From assembly GCA_046715235.1 (NCBI GenBank), contig JBKJZO010000111.1, positions 1 through 23,808 of the forward strand: a stretch of DNA of 23,808 nucleotides. The letters run 5' to 3'. Shown here one piece after another: positions 22,951 through 23,808 of the stretch (position 1 is its first letter; each line of letters begins with the position of its first letter). The notes under the pieces were generated by a model. That model saw only the letters and a program-made list of their open reading frames with translations, had not been told where the DNA came from and made no database searches. A program made the position numbers and the translations under genes. Origin of the DNA: JBKJZO01 sp046715235 (lineage in GTDB: Bacteria; Actinomycetota; Actinomycetes; BP-191).

Positions 22951-23694
22951 TCAGGGCTTGGCGCTTCGCATGACATCGAGGTCCACGTCGCCGTCGATGC
23001 CGGCAACGTGAGCGAAACCCATCACCTGCCAGACCAGCCATCCCTCGACATTGGGCCGGCGTAGGAATCGCGGATGCCATATCGACCGCCCGAGCACTGC
23101 CCGCACCGGATACACGGCTTCGAAGTCGTCGCCGACATACAGGATCACTTGCCGCTCGGTGGCGGCCTCGACGTGTTCGATGAAGTCCTGCAGCTGCTGC
23201 TGCACGGTCGCGTTCGAGGGCCGCTCGCTGCAGTTCCCGGCTAACTCCAGATCGACGGCCGGAGCGAGAGCGTCTGAGTTGTCGGGGACGACGGAGAGGA
23301 AGTGCCGCGCTTGGTCTTCGCCCGGCGTACACAAGGTGAAGAAGTGGTAGGCACCGCGTTGGAGACCCGCCTTCGCGGCTCCCTCCCAGTTCGCTGCGAA
23401 ACGGGTGTCTGTGAAGTCGCCGCCCTCGGTCGCCTTCAGGTACGCGAACTCGATGTCGTCACCCGCGACGCGGCGCCAGTCGATTTCGCCTTGATGGTGC
23501 GACACGTCGATCCCGTACCGCTCTCCGGGTTGCAGCCGTGGCCGGTACTCAGGCAGCCAGACGAACCACGCTGTTGCCGATGCGATGGCGACAACCACGA
23601 CCGCGGCAATGACGAGGACCCAGGAACGCAGTGTGTGCGCCTGTCGCGGCGGCCCCGCGTCTGTCCGTTCCGGTTTCGGATCCAATCCGCCCAT
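22951..23694 (-). CDS. Membrane-anchored GH25 muramidase (lysozyme)
   Basis: The 247-residue protein has a basic cytoplasmic start, one membrane span (about 25-46, WVLVIAAVVVVAIASATAWF) and an external glycoside hydrolase family 25 domain. Motifs are YGIDVSHHQGEIDW (D63), FAYLKATEG, GAYHFFT, AVDLELAGNC (D148 and E150, the catalytic pair position) and the C-terminal DGDVDLDVM. GH25 enzymes cleave the MurNAc-GlcNAc bond of peptidoglycan. The domain is of usual length (about 190 residues) and complete, and no cell-wall-binding repeats are attached. ATG 23694 gives the expected anchor; the ribosome site is weak (GAGGGAT just upstream). A palindromic repeat lies 19 bases before the start codon. 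Confidence 0.9.
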   Translation of the reverse strand: MGGLDPKPERTDAGPPRQAHTLRSWVLVIAAVVVVAIASATAWFVWLPEYRPRLQPGERYGIDVSHHQGEIDWRRVAGDDIEFAYLKATEGGDFTDTRFAANWEGAAKAGLQRGAYHFFTLCTPGEDQARHFLSVVPDNSDALAPAVDLELAGNCSERPSNATVQQQLQDFIEHVEAATERQVILYVGDDFEAVYPVRAVLGRSIWHPRFLRRPNVEGWLVWQVMGFAHVAGIDGDVDLDVMRSAKP

Positions 23695-23712
23695 CCCTCA
23701 ACCGGGAGACTT

Positions 23713-23761
23713 AAGCTGTGCGGCTGGTGGGCTGTCATAGCCGCTCGCCAGCCGCACAGTT
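23713..23761. repeat. Long palindrome, copy 2 of the dispersed element
   Basis: Bases 23714-23727 pair with 23748-23761 at 13 of 14 positions plus one G-U. The loop contains its own small hairpin (GGCT-gtcat-AGCC, 23730-23742). Read on the minus strand it begins GAACTGTGCGGCTGGC, identical for 16 bases to copy 1, has GCTATGAC in the loop and ends CCAG...CACAG. It lies upstream of the GH25 gene. Bases 23762-23808 show nothing I recognise. Confidence 0.65.
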
Positions 23762-23808
23762 CCATCGAAATGGCCAGAGAAACGAAGAGAAGCGGGCGCA
23801 CCTTTCGG

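Noticed and set aside
1..23808. CRISPR arrays, tRNA or rRNA genes, insertion sequences
   Set aside because: No regularly spaced repeats, cloverleaf-like sequences or transposase motifs were seen on reading.

Overview
The window is high-GC DNA with GTG and TTG starts, dense start/stop overlaps and strongly GC-biased codon usage. Gene content and order point to an actinobacterium. It opens in a gene for a GlnA2-type glutamine synthetase and later carries glnE, as in the glnA2-glnE neighbourhood known from Mycobacterium and Streptomyces. The genus cannot be fixed from the sequence alone. Family assignments come from reading motifs, not from database searches.

Region 1 (1-10350), nitrogen locus with a cassette in the middle. 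The glnA2 coding sequence is cut by a single in-frame TAG at 359-361 but is otherwise intact. Between it and glnE lie three same-strand genes: a uracil-DNA-glycosylase-fold protein, a metal-dependent amidohydrolase and a tricorn-like S41 peptidase without a signal peptide. A RES/Xre toxin-antitoxin pair follows, with a palindromic operator on its -10 box. Then come a class I glutamine amidotransferase and glnE, overlapping by four bases. An epoxide-hydrolase-like alpha/beta hydrolase is coupled to glnE in the same way.

Region 2 (10347-14171), mixed and partly decayed. After the hydrolase come a convergent PAP2/Aur1-type membrane phosphatase, an EamA exporter with a hairpin terminator, and about 1 kb of broken genes. 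The broken part holds recognisable pieces of a family 2 glycosyltransferase and a SAM methyltransferase, with frameshifts and deletions. It ends at a long imperfect palindrome whose relative occurs again at the far right end of the window.

Region 3 (14172-21594), an envelope-sensing and export locus. An OmpR-type response regulator and a histidine kinase (GTGA overlap) are followed by a direct-repeat promoter and a secreted PepSY protein. Next come a lipoprotein, a peptidoglycan-binding coiled-coil adaptor, a MacB/LolD-type ABC ATPase and a MacB/FtsX-type permease. The last four genes overlap end to start. The likely reading is a two-component system controlling a tripartite-like ABC export or envelope-stress system anchored in the cell wall.

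Region 4 (21595-23808): a TIGR01777-type NAD(P)-binding epimerase (reverse strand, TTG start), a small single-pass membrane protein, and a membrane-anchored GH25 lysozyme-like muramidase (reverse strand). The second copy of the palindromic repeat lies directly upstream of the muramidase.
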